Shown piece by piece: positions 33,209 through 42,740 of a stretch of 64,000 nt of DNA (positions are counted from its first letter, which is position 1; each line of letters opens with the position of its first letter). The stretch lies in NCBI GenBank assembly GCA_900095095.1, contig FMBT01000292.1:496001-560000 (forward strand), in the 5' to 3' direction. A model generated the notes under the pieces. That model ran no database searches. It had not been told where the DNA came from and was given only the letters and a program-made list of their open reading frames with translations. Both the position numbers and the translations under genes were made by a program. Source of the stretch: Fragilariopsis cylindrus CCMP1102. Lineage: Eukaryota; Bacillariophyta; Bacillariophyceae; Bacillariales; Bacillariaceae.

Positions 33209-36082
33209 ATGGCATCCCAACGAGGTAGTAGTAGTCCCAATACCAACAGCACTGTGCTACTATGGGGCTGTTCATTCATTATCGCTCTTGTTGGCAGGTG
33301 TGCGACGACGTGTCATGCATTGACAACAACGAGCATTATCGGCACGACGACAACGACGAACCAGTGTTATCGCCGTACACCACCACCACATCATCGTAAT
33401 AACAATAAATTATTTTCTACTCCATTCGAAATGGATTATTATGAAGATGCCGAAAATCCATTTGGTTCTGAAAGCTCCTCCTCTGCTAATTCTGAATATT
33501 CCTCTAAGCTTGCCTGTCCTCCAGATACTAAGCTTGTGATTGGACTGAACAAGTACACCCACGATACCTCCCTTTGTGCTGCCGATGCTAAGACAGGAAA
33601 AGTACTCTTTGCTATTACGAAAGAAAGATTATCACGAAAGAAACACGATGCCGGAAACGTTGCCAGTATGGTCGAACTTTGTCTTGATGTATTAGATTTG
33701 GATTACGATGACGCTATCGAAAAGGTCGTGATGAACAATCACCATCATCGTATACTACCATTGGAAAAGGATCATCGACATTTGGAATGGGAAGTAGGAC
33801 TTGGGATCAATGGTGGTACCGAAGGGGATGAGTACAACGATGAGTACAACTTGCTTACTGTGGCAGGCGATAAACGTATAGAATTATCACATCATTTAGC
33901 ACATGCATATTCGACAGCGACGCAGAGTCCATTTGAAACTGGGATGGTTGTCGTTATGGATGGGATGGGAGAAAGTTATCGGACGATGCTACATGCAAAG
34001 AAATCAAACGATCCGACGTATGTGAGCGATTTGAATTTTCCGACATCTGATAACAATAATGACTTCCCTTTTGATTGCATACCTAGTAATCTTGCAGAAC
34101 AAGCACAGTCGACTCCGTATGACTGGAGAGAAGCCGAAACTGTCTATTTATTTGAAAAAAAGACAGACACAATAAACTTACGACCTATTTTCAAGCGCTT
34201 TACACCGGAACGGTCACCTCCTACACTTTATAATCATGGGTTCGAAAATATGGATAGCGTTGGAGCTTTATATTCGAGAGCCTCCTCGCATATTTTTGGA
34301 GATTGGAATGCATGTGGCAAAGTCATGGGATTGGCTCCATGGATGAATCATTCTTGGGAAGAAAAAGACACGTCGCTATTATCTGAAAAAGAACCCGTAG
34401 AAGTGAAACCTTCCGAAGAGACTCGACGTATTTTGATGGGATCACTGTATTCAGAAGACGACGAGAAGAAATTCCAGCAGAACCAAGACGTTATTTCGGG
34501 GATGCCTCTAATAGCTCGAATGGATTCGGATCTATTTGATGGGAAAGGAGATCTGATACCCAACCGACGGTATGATTTTGATGATAGCGACGAAAATAGC
34601 AGAAGTAATGGTAATGAACAAGAAGATGGGGAAGATAATGACGCTAGACTACCGACAAAAGTTGCACTAGAAGCTATTTCTCTTGCGCATCGGATACAAG
34701 TCGACTTGGAAGATATAGTCATAGATTTTGTAAGGCACTTTCAAGAAACAACCGATGAGGATAATCTATGTATTGCTGGTGGTGTTGGACTCAATTCGGT
34801 TTTGAATGGAAGATTATCGAGGGAATTAGGATTCAAGAATACATTCATTTCACCATATCCAGGAGATGATGGAATTGCTGTCGGATGTTGTGCCTATGGT
34901 CTTTTTGGAAATGAGAGTCTGGACAAAATGAGGGAAGGAGGAAAGATAGAGAATGACGACAACGATATCGAAGAACAACGTCCACCTATATGGAAATCTC
35001 CTATTTCGCCGTACCTTGGACCGGATCCATCTGAAATGGCTATGAAGATTGCCATTGATGCAGCGTCGCCATGGTTGGAAGTAGATACGGTCCGCGACGA
35101 AGGCACTCGACTCGATATGGTTGCCCAGGAAATTGAGATAGGGGGTGTTGTTGCGTGGTTTCATGGCAGATCCGAGATGGGACCTCGCGCCTTAGGCCAT
35201 CGAAGTATTTTAGCTGATCCTCGGAAAAAAGGTCTGGTGCGTTTTATCAATCAACAAGTCAAAAAACGAGAATCATTCCGCCCGTTTGCCCCTAGTGTAT
35301 TGGCCGAGCATGCTTCTGAATGGTTTGACGTCGATGGTAACAACGAAGATGAAATTAATTTCAGCCCATATATGAGCCAAACGGCTATGGTAAAAAAAGA
35401 AAAAAGAGCGAGAATCCCAGCTGTCACCCATGTGGATGGATCTTCTCGTCTTCAAACGGTCACTCCCGAAGCTGAGCCTCTGTACCACAAACTTATTACC
35501 AAGTTCTTTGAAATGACAGGAGTACCCATGGTATTGAATACATCTTTCAACACATTGCCGGGAGAGCCAATAGTCGAGAGTCCTGAAGATGCAATTCGTA
35601 GTTTTCTGTGTTCCATGGGATCGATTGAAATGTTGGTCATGGGTGACTATATTATCAAACGGAAGCAAGCTGACGTTCGCGCTCTATTAGGTGAAACTGA
35701 CAAGGGAGAAAACAATTTCTTGGTTGAACCTGGCTGTCCGAAAAGAGCAGGTCCTACTACTTTCGAGACAACCTTTGAAGCCGACGAGGAAGATATAGAG
35801 TCGATGATTACCACGACTCGCGTGCGCATGCCTCAGCGACCAATGCATTCTGAAAAGGGTGGGCAGTGGTTTTATCTATTAGATGAATTGGAGGGTGAAC
35901 TCTTATCTGTATCGGATGGTAACGTGACACTGAATGATATAGTGGCGCAGTATACTGCAGTTGAGGAAGGAGATGAAGATGATGGAATGAGCAAAGAACG
36001 GCTCGAACAGACTCAAATGTTGTTACAAAATGTTGTTCACAGATTGGTCCGACTATACGAAAACACTCTTATAAGCTGGTAA
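33209..36082 (+). CDS. NodU/CmcH-family carbamoyltransferase with signal peptide and C-terminal extension
   Basis: Single exon, 957 aa. A hydrophobic N-terminal segment (TVLLWGCSFIIALVGRCATTCHA) suggests a signal peptide. The N-terminal catalytic domain follows (VIGLNKYTHDTSLCAAD, ITKERLSRKKHDAG, ELSHHLAHAYSTA, VVVMDGMGES). Then come IAGGVGLNSVLNGRLSREL and PYPGDDGIAVGC, the NodU C-terminal domain with GRSEMGPRALGHRSILADPR, RPFAPSVLAEHASEWF and LNTSFNTLPGEPIVESPEDA. Members carbamoylate hydroxyl groups using carbamoyl phosphate and ATP, in bacteria on Nod factors and antibiotics. An acidic insert sits near residue ~465. The last ~85 residues (FYLLDELEGELLSVSDGNVTLNDIV...) extend past the family end and resemble a PqqD-like helical module. 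The native substrate in the secretory pathway or plastid is unknown. The 3' end lies 110 bases from the converging uS15m gene. Confidence 0.85.
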   Translation: MASQRGSSSPNTNSTVLLWGCSFIIALVGRCATTCHALTTTSIIGTTTTTNQCYRRTPPPHHRNNNKLFSTPFEMDYYEDAENPFGSESSSSANSEYSSKLACPPDTKLVIGLNKYTHDTSLCAADAKTGKVLFAITKERLSRKKHDAGNVASMVELCLDVLDLDYDDAIEKVVMNNHHHRILPLEKDHRHLEWEVGLGINGGTEGDEYNDEYNLLTVAGDKRIELSHHLAHAYSTATQSPFETGMVVVMDGMGESYRTMLHAKKSNDPTYVSDLNFPTSDNNNDFPFDCIPSNLAEQAQSTPYDWREAETVYLFEKKTDTINLRPIFKRFTPERSPPTLYNHGFENMDSVGALYSRASSHIFGDWNACGKVMGLAPWMNHSWEEKDTSLLSEKEPVEVKPSEETRRILMGSLYSEDDEKKFQQNQDVISGMPLIARMDSDLFDGKGDLIPNRRYDFDDSDENSRSNGNEQEDGEDNDARLPTKVALEAISLAHRIQVDLEDIVIDFVRHFQETTDEDNLCIAGGVGLNSVLNGRLSRELGFKNTFISPYPGDDGIAVGCCAYGLFGNESLDKMREGGKIENDDNDIEEQRPPIWKSPISPYLGPDPSEMAMKIAIDAASPWLEVDTVRDEGTRLDMVAQEIEIGGVVAWFHGRSEMGPRALGHRSILADPRKKGLVRFINQQVKKRESFRPFAPSVLAEHASEWFDVDGNNEDEINFSPYMSQTAMVKKEKRARIPAVTHVDGSSRLQTVTPEAEPLYHKLITKFFEMTGVPMVLNTSFNTLPGEPIVESPEDAIRSFLCSMGSIEMLVMGDYIIKRKQADVRALLGETDKGENNFLVEPGCPKRAGPTTFETTFEADEEDIESMITTTRVRMPQRPMHSEKGGQWFYLLDELEGELLSVSDGNVTLNDIVAQYTAVEEGDEDDGMSKERLEQTQMLLQNVVHRLVRLYENTLISW

Positions 36083-36192
36083 TGGTACTCGAGAAAGGGA
36101 GTCGCCATCGTTTAGCTGCAAACAGTTAACATTATTATTTTCCTATGACTTTTTCTTTTTTTTTAGTTTATATTGCTATATTTATTTGCTAT

Positions 36193-36960
36193 TTAGTGAT
36201 TCAATCCCAAAGTCTTGACGACTTTACGATACGATTCAAACTCTTTCCGTTCCATATAATCTAAAAGCTTTCGTCTACGAACGTACAATGCGTCTAATCC
36301 ACGTTTGCTGTGCTTGTCCTTCTTGTGTTTGGTGTAATGGGTTTGTATCTGTTGAATACGAGTGGTAAGCGCAATCACCTGTACCGCTGATGATCCAGTG
36401 TCACCTTCACGAAGTTGAAAAATCTCCATCGCCTGCTGCTTTTGTGCCTTAACGACTTCTTTTTGACTGCCATTGTGCAAATTAAGTAACTTCCTAACTC
36501 GGTCACTCATAACTAGATCATTTGAGTCAGTGAATCCAAATCGTAGTACCTCCGGCTTAGTATCCTGTTGAATTTGCATCCGTTCTTGAAGTTCCTGAGC
36601 GGCGCGTTCATCTTGACGTTTAGAATCGGCGAGTCGTTCTTCTTTTGAGACGGCGTTGATGACGGGCGTATCCTTTGGTATGTAATTATGAGGTTTGGGA
36701 ATGGGAATTCCCTGTGCCGCTAGAATTTCATTTTTCTTGCGTTTTTCTTGTCGATGAAGTCTTTTCTTGGTCACGGTCCGAATTTGTTGGTTATATGTTA
36801 CAGATAATGCTGGTGGTTGGAGAGGTGTTTCTGTGATAGTAAATCGAGTTGATGTTATTTGTGGAAAGCATACACCATTCGAGGGGAAGGATCGTCTTGC
36901 CGTTGCCCCCGTCATGTGCGATGCTCGACGAGCAATACTAAGAAAAGGAAGATTGACCAT
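36193..36960 (-). CDS. Mitochondrial small-subunit ribosomal protein uS15m
   Basis: Single exon. I chose the ATG at 36960 (255 aa); the frame extends five codons further to a TTG at 36975, which is not needed. The C-terminal ~90 residues are uS15: REGDTGSSAVQVIALTTRI, HYTKHKKDKHSKRGLDAL, RRRKLLDYMERKEFESY and VVKTLGLNH. The protein binds the central domain of the small-subunit rRNA. The N-terminus (MVNLPFLSIARRASHMTGATARRS) is rich in Arg, Ser and Ala without acidic residues, typical of a mitochondrial presequence. A ~150-residue charged N-terminal extension separates it from the conserved core, as in other mitochondrial homologues. Plastid S15 would be plastid-encoded or lack this presequence, so mitochondrial is preferred. 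Confidence 0.88.
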   Translation of the reverse strand: MVNLPFLSIARRASHMTGATARRSFPSNGVCFPQITSTRFTITETPLQPPALSVTYNQQIRTVTKKRLHRQEKRKKNEILAAQGIPIPKPHNYIPKDTPVINAVSKEERLADSKRQDERAAQELQERMQIQQDTKPEVLRFGFTDSNDLVMSDRVRKLLNLHNGSQKEVVKAQKQQAMEIFQLREGDTGSSAVQVIALTTRIQQIQTHYTKHKKDKHSKRGLDALYVRRRKLLDYMERKEFESYRKVVKTLGLNH

Positions 36961-37559
36961 TATGGGAATATCCAATCTTTATTGAATCGACGAGTATAAA
37001 CGAACTGCTATCACCGATGTTGTTGTCGTTGCTTTGATTGTTTAAAAGTATGTTGTATGGTGCATGATACGGCACGGTATTGATGCTGTTGATACCAGGT
37101 AAGTTAATCGATGGCGCACAACATACCTTCCTGGATAAAAATTGAACAAAAACACCATAATATTTTCTCTAACCCCCCTGTTGTAATTACGCGCGCTCAG
37201 CGCGCAGAGCACTAGCCAAGACTGGCTGATTGAGAATTAAAAATGAATGCATCATCCATCAAAAATCGAAAATCGAAACGAGAATCGAATCCATCAAAAT
37301 CGCAATCTGGTAAATAGTAACATACAGTAGATGCTCATAAATCATGAGAAGGAATATAAAATTGATAGTTGACAATGTATGTGTTTGAAACTGTTAACGT
37401 TTAGTGAGAAACGAAGGATATAAAGTGAGAATAAATCGCGGCGTGGGACGGTGTGTGTGTTGGGCGTTCGTTGTGAGGATAGGAGTATCCTACCCATTAG
37501 TTAACAGATAAAGCTAGTACAGTATAACATCAGCGATTTGAGCTCTTACTATTATTATT
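36961..37559. other. Divergent intergenic region (uS15m / SLC25 carrier)
   Basis: AT-rich promoter region with one GC-rich palindrome at 37191-37205 (GCGCGCT-C-AGCGCGC). No reading frame of interest. Confidence 0.4.
37191..37205. promoter_or_regulatory. GC-rich palindrome in a divergent promoter
   Basis: GCGCGCT and AGCGCGC are exact reverse complements around a single C. It stands out in AT-rich surroundings between two divergent starts, so it is a candidate protein-binding site. Function is inferred only from position and symmetry. Confidence 0.3.
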
Positions 37560-38899
37560 ATGACTGCGTCGACCAAGGACAAAGAGAAAGAATCCTGGCA
37601 ACCAGGGATTGCCGGCTTCTGTGGTGGGGCTACTAGCACCATGCTTCTTTTACCCCTTGACAATATCAAAGTGAGACTTCAAGTTAATGAAGGAATACAT
37701 AGTGAAACGATATCAACATTATCATCGTCGATATCGGCATCGACATCGGCAACATCAGTCGCGAAAACGACGACATATCCATCCACCACTACCCAAACAC
37801 AACGTTTAGGAGCGATACGAATGTTTCAAGGTGTTATCAAGTATGAGGGAGTCAGAGGACTATACCAAGGACTGGTACCTGCTGTTGTTGGATCAGCAGT
37901 ATCTTGGGGGGGATTTTTTTATGTTTATGAAAATATGAAGCGACAATTAATACAGTTCAAGTCCACAGATCAAGCAACAGGGACTACGCAACCTTTTGTA
38001 ACATTGAATTCTTGGGATAATTTCGTAGCGGGAACCATGTCTGGTGCTGTTATGGTATTTATGACGAATCCGATATGGCTAATTAAACTACGGCTACAGA
38101 TTCAAATGAAAAGAGCCTCAGAAAATCTACATGTCAGTAAGACGGTAACACAGTACGATGGCTTCTTTGACGCATTTCGAAAAATTGTACGGTCGGACGG
38201 CGTTTTGGGCCTATATAAGGGAACGGGACCAGCACTCCTGCTTACGACTCACGGTGGAGGTAAGATATTATATTGACACGTAATCGATTGTGATTGTATG
38301 TGTGTTGTGTGTTTCTTTCTAACATCATGCTCATCGTCACCATCCACCATAGTACAATTTGTTGTATACGAGTTTCTTCGCAAACATTTTCATTATGCTC
38401 GAGCCCAGAGGGCGGCCGAATCATCTTCTGTAATAAAACGCTTCGAAAACTCTCTCGGATATTTGACCATCGGAGCGATTTCAAAAATGTAAGTGTATTT
38501 TTATCTTTCATATTGTACAGTAAACAAAATGCATTGTAAAAATGTTAGTAAACACGATTTTTCCAGGTCACTTTTTTTGTCCCAAAAAAAAATTCGCTGA
38601 CACTTTTTTCGATTAATTTCACAAACTAAAGAGTCGCAAGTAGTATCACCTACCCACTTCAAGTGATGAAATCAAGGATGCAACAACCATCTAGTTCCAT
38701 TGAGCTAACAAGCACTGGAGATGTACGAGTTGTCAAACGAGACTATGTCGGGCTCGTAGCAACCGTCCAAAAAATGTGGAAACAAGAGGGGATTGCTGGT
38801 TTCTACAAAGGTGTGATTCCAAATGCGATGAGAGTGGCACCCAGTGCTGCTGTGACATTTTTGGTGTATGAGTCAGTACTGGATATTTTGCTAAATTAA
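37560..38899 (+). CDS. Mitochondrial carrier, SLC25A32-like (folate/FAD/NAD group)
   Basis: Three exons: 37560-38259, 38353-38488 and 38632-38899, 367 aa. Joins: GGAG|GTAAGA...CCATAG|TACAAT (phase 1) and AAAAAT|GTAAGT...CTAAAG|AGTCGC (phase 2). Three carrier repeats are visible with signatures LPLDNIKVRLQ, TNPIWLIKLRLQIQ and TYPLQVMKSRMQQ, each followed by the usual GLYQGLVPA, GLYKGTGPALL and GFYKGVIPNAMR motifs. Trp in place of the acidic residue in repeat 2 and Gln in repeat 3 are typical of the SLC25A32/NAD-carrier branch, which moves folates, FAD or NAD across inner mitochondrial (or plastid) membranes. A Ser/Thr-rich insert (~residues 45-80) lies after repeat 1's first helix. Exact substrate is not deducible. 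Confidence 0.87.
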
Positions 38900-39090
38900 A
38901 GTTGAACGAACGAAATATAACGATTTATATTCAAATAATGTATGAAATGCTGAATTAAAGACTAACAATGACTAAAAGTATTCCTTACTGTGCGTGATTA
39001 GTTCTCTTAACGAGAGAGCTCTTATGGAAGGATTGAGATGTAGCTGGTATTCAGAAGTACGATGCAAGAACCATAGATAAGTCTAACTGT

Positions 39091-39128
39091 CCAATCATGT
39101 TGCAATATACCAATCATGTTGCATTATA
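39091..39128. repeat. Tandem duplication of a 19-base unit
   Basis: Unit ccaatcatgttgcaatata (39091-39109) is followed directly by ccaatcatgttgcattata (39110-39128), differing at one position. Confidence 0.8.
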
Positions 39129-39470
39129 TCAGCTTTCACAGTATGAATAGCGCTGAAAATGTCTTCCCATTTGTTGATAATTCGATACATTTCATTGCGT
39201 ACGATAGGCCTGGTGGTAGCAAGGCATTCTATCATAATTTTCTATCTAATAACTGCTCCTATTGAGATCTGTATTTCGGATTTTCTTGAGAAGGAAAGGA
39301 ACAAATTGTGAGAATTATGATCATCCATTTAAACTTGAACGTTGTTCTGCTTTTAGTTGTTTACTTTTCCCTTATGATGCAAAATTCGAAAATGGGGTTT
39401 TGTATTTGAAGTCAATAATTCTCCTGTCCAAATTTTATGATCGAGGTTTTTGCTTGTAAATCAGAAGAGA

Positions 39471-39489
39471 GGGGGGGCGGGAGGGGGGG
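39471..39489 (+). other. G-rich tract, potential G-quadruplex
   Basis: GGGGGGG-C-GGG-A-GGGGGGG: at least four G-runs of three within 19 bases, in the 3' flank of the carrier gene and ~200 bases upstream of the transporter start. Confidence 0.55.
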
Positions 39490-39689
39490 ATAAATTTTCT
39501 AACTTCGCTAAATAAAAAGCGAAGAAGCGCGAAGTTCCTTGAAATATGCCAGATTTTCGACGTGATTGTTTTTGGTGTCAACAAAAATCACGAACTCATG
39601 CTCTTGCATCGAAATCACAACTCATGGATTTCTATTTTTTAATTTTTGTTACATACCTATAACAATAATGGTTTGAAGTCGCAAACAAA

Positions 39690-41879
39690 ATGAGCCCGAC
39701 AAAAACCCTCACCGACAGTATTGGTGATAGCACCGCCATGGATGAGTTGCCGAATGAAGATTCATATCTGTGGGAGGAATTGGATGCACCATGGCCTGCA
39801 ACATTCGAAAGAACAATTAGTCTATTCGCATATCCCATTATTAAGGCCGATAGGGCAGATGACTTGACTAAAAGCCCGAAGCCGGGAAATACACCTATAG
39901 CTATAAAAAGAAGAATGGTAAGTCCGATTATTGTCGTTCGACTTAACTTTTCTCCGTAAAGACCCTTATAGATTCTTTTTCTTTCCTTTGCTCCTTGGTA
40001 TACCACCATAATATTGGTCGTATAAAGTTAAGATCCAACAATGAACTTAGTAGCCTAATCCTACCTTCATCGAGAGTACCGTCATATACGAATGGTGATA
40101 AGCATGAAATGGATCTTAACATGACTAAATCTTATCTCAAAGAACAAGCGAAATTAATACCATTGGCAAAAACTCAAAAAGAGTTAGAGCTAAAGACACA
40201 TGATGCTGCCGAGTACAGAAAGAAAATACTTTCGCAGCAGCACAAGGAAGGAAAGGGTGACAAAATAGTCTCCTCGGATGGACATGAGACAACATTTTAC
40301 CAGTGCGTTTTCAATATGTCAAACATACTAATGGGTGTCGGTATGCTTTGTTTGCCATTTGCGTTTGCAAAATCTGGTTTTCTCGGTGGTGTATTCGCAA
40401 TAGTGACTTTTGCCACAATCTGCCGGATGACATCAATTTTGATTGGACGAGAACTGAATGGTGATCCGCGTCCATTATCATACTTTGCAGATTCACCGTC
40501 GAACACCCATCTCTCGTCTGGCTCTGACCCATCGATACGCATGCGAAAAACCATTCGATCATTTCCAGATATTGCTAGAGAAGCTTTTGGTAATACAGGA
40601 GCAATTGTCCTTGGGATTGTCTTATACTTCGAACTATTTTCCTGCCTTGCAATTTTTATTGTGTCAATCGGAGACCACATGCATGAACTAATTCCTTCGG
40701 TTTCTGTACAGATACACATGATCGGTTTTACTGTCGTTTCCACACTACCCGTGATCGGTAAGACATAATATTTTGTAACCTCAATGGAATGCAAACAATG
40801 CTACATAGATTTCTAACTTGTATCTATTTTTGTCACGAATGGGGCCGACCCACGTTACTACTTGAAGTATTTAGAACAGCTGGACTATTGAGTTACCTTA
40901 GCTTATTGGGTACAATTTCAACTATCTGTGTGGTATTGGCAGTGGTTTTTTCCTTCCTTGTCGAAGGTGACATAACAGTAGAGCTCGCATCTGAGACTGA
41001 TTTAGACACTCTACAGGATCCGAATCCTCATCACCAAATATGGAGTGCAGGAGGATTAAATTCTGCATTTGCTCTTGTGGCCTTTTGTTTTTCAGGCCAC
41101 GCGATTGTTCCGTCAATCTATAACTCAATGAAGAATCCAAGTGAATTTGAACGAGTCGTAGATGTTTCCTTTATGATCGTTGTGGCATCTTGTCTAGCTA
41201 TCGGGATCAGCGGATATAGTATGTTTGGAGACTTTGTTCTCGATCAAATCACACTCTCTTTGAAACAATATTCATCAGCAGTATTCGCAATGGAAATCCT
41301 CACTTGGTTGATGATTTTGACTGCCTTCTCGAAACTTGCACTCACGATGTTTCCCTTGGTGAGTTCATTTGATTCCATGTAATACAGCATGCAACTTTCC
41401 TGTTCCTCGTTTGGAAAACAGAGTTTGCATCACTTCAAGAAGTCTGACCGTGATATTTTTTTGTGCATTTATTACTATAGGCTATGGGTTTTGAAGAGAT
41501 TGTAGCTCCGTATCTTTCGAGTGATTTGGCCATGTTTATGGTAGGTGCTGGAATAAAGATAGTACTGCTCTTCGGTGCCTTAGCCGTGGCAATTTTTGTT
41601 CCCTCTTTCAGTGCCTTGTGTTCCATGGTTGGTATGGTTTGCACTATGACAGGTAAGCATTAACGGGTAAGCGAGGAAGAAGTCCAACCTAAGATAGGTG
41701 CTTCCGTTTGGGTTTCTCACAGCACTTCTACTTGTTTAGTTTCCGTTATTTTTCCCGCTGCAGCTTATTTAAAATTATTCTGGCCAAAATTATCACTGAT
41801 CGAACGTATTCTTTATGGGATGGTGGTCGTTGTTGGTATTGTTATGGCTGTGGTTGGAACAGCTCTAGAACTGTCTTAA
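39690..41879 (+). CDS. AAAP-family amino-acid transporter
   Basis: Five exons: 39690-39917, 40028-40757, 40868-41358, 41481-41652 and 41740-41879, 586 aa. Four joins have good consensus. The exon 3 acceptor (CTTGAAG|TATTTAG) is chosen by frame and by matching the LRTxxLLSYLS-type motif; an acceptor at 40880 would also keep frame. A ~165-residue cytosolic N-terminus is followed by about eleven membrane helices, starting CVFNMSNILMGVGMLCLPFAFAKSG, then YFELFSCLAIFIVSIGDH, LLSYLSLLGTISTICVVLAVV, FALVAFCFSGHAIVPSIYNSM and MFPLAMGFEEIVAP. This is the SLC32/36/38-type family of amino-acid/proton or sodium symporters, usually in plasma membrane, vacuole or vesicles. Substrate cannot be read from sequence. 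Confidence 0.85.
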
Positions 41880-42740
41880 TTTTTGAGTCTATCTTATACG
41901 TACATAATTATGTACTCATTTTTGGTATATTAAATAGTCCCCATTTTTAATCCATGATAGCTCTTCTCAGTTTCTATTGATCAGATAGAAAAGGAAAATT
42001 AGAGTAACGTATCATTCTGGATAAAGTGATTGTTAAGTTTGGAATGAGTTCTATTATTATATTGACACACTTGATATATTATAGGACTACTCTAGAAGGA
42101 TATAATGCAGGTGAAGAGTTCTACATGTGTCACAAGTTGCATTCAAAGAAAAAATGGATAATAGTTGCTTGTTTCATTTTCTGTGTATTTTTATATTGTC
42201 ATGATGTTCAAAATATTTTTGGTTGTTTTCATATTTCATATTTGCCTTTATTTGTATTATTGTCAGAATAATATAGCATACAAAGTTCCCACTGAAAAGA
42301 CACTCAAAAGTAAGAACTAAAGCGAGCACTAAGCTCACTCTTTAGTATGAAATAATAAATGAATTTCTACGGTATTACTAGATATAGAATTATACTAGTA
42401 AAATAAAGGAGAGGCAAGAAAAATATCAAGTATAATATATACTAGTATACAGTAGTAGAACAAATTGTCTTGATTTGAGGGAATCTTATCAACCACCCCC
42501 AAATGTATCATCATCCATATTTTCGGAATCTTTTTTGTTTTTTGATATTGATTATTCCTTCGACAATCGACAAACGACAAACAAAAACAAACAACGGAAA
42601 CAGAACTGAGCAGAAACAATACAATCATCACAGCAAGAATACCATCGCCACAACCTTCTTCTTGTACAACGACAATAGAATTTATATTTTCCCATCGATA
42701 TCTGCTCTATATATCCCGAAGCTGAAAGCATTCTGCCAAA
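41880..42740. other. Intergenic region with a small hairpin
   Basis: AT-rich. An imperfect hairpin (ACTAAAGCGAGC 42316-42327; GCTCACTCTTTAGT 42333-42346) resembles the apex sequence of the 22654-22981 inverted repeat. Short frames (42026-42271, 42395-42631) are hydrophobic but unrecognised. Confidence 0.35.

Larger units (their letters stand above)
38900..39689. other. Intergenic region with tandem 19-mer and G-rich tract
   Basis: Holds a two-copy 19-base tandem repeat (39091-39128) and a G-quadruplex-capable tract (39471-39489). Just after it is a 7-bp hairpin (cttcgct...agcgaag, about 39503-39524). No supportable gene. Confidence 0.5.

Noticed and set aside
36961-36975. Five-codon upstream extension of the uS15m frame
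   Set aside because: It starts at TTG; the ATG at 36960 gives a good mitochondrial presequence.
37560-38899. Loss of acidic residues in carrier signatures of repeats 2 and 3 as a defect
   Set aside because: Trp and Gln at these positions are the normal state of the SLC25A32/NAD-carrier branch.
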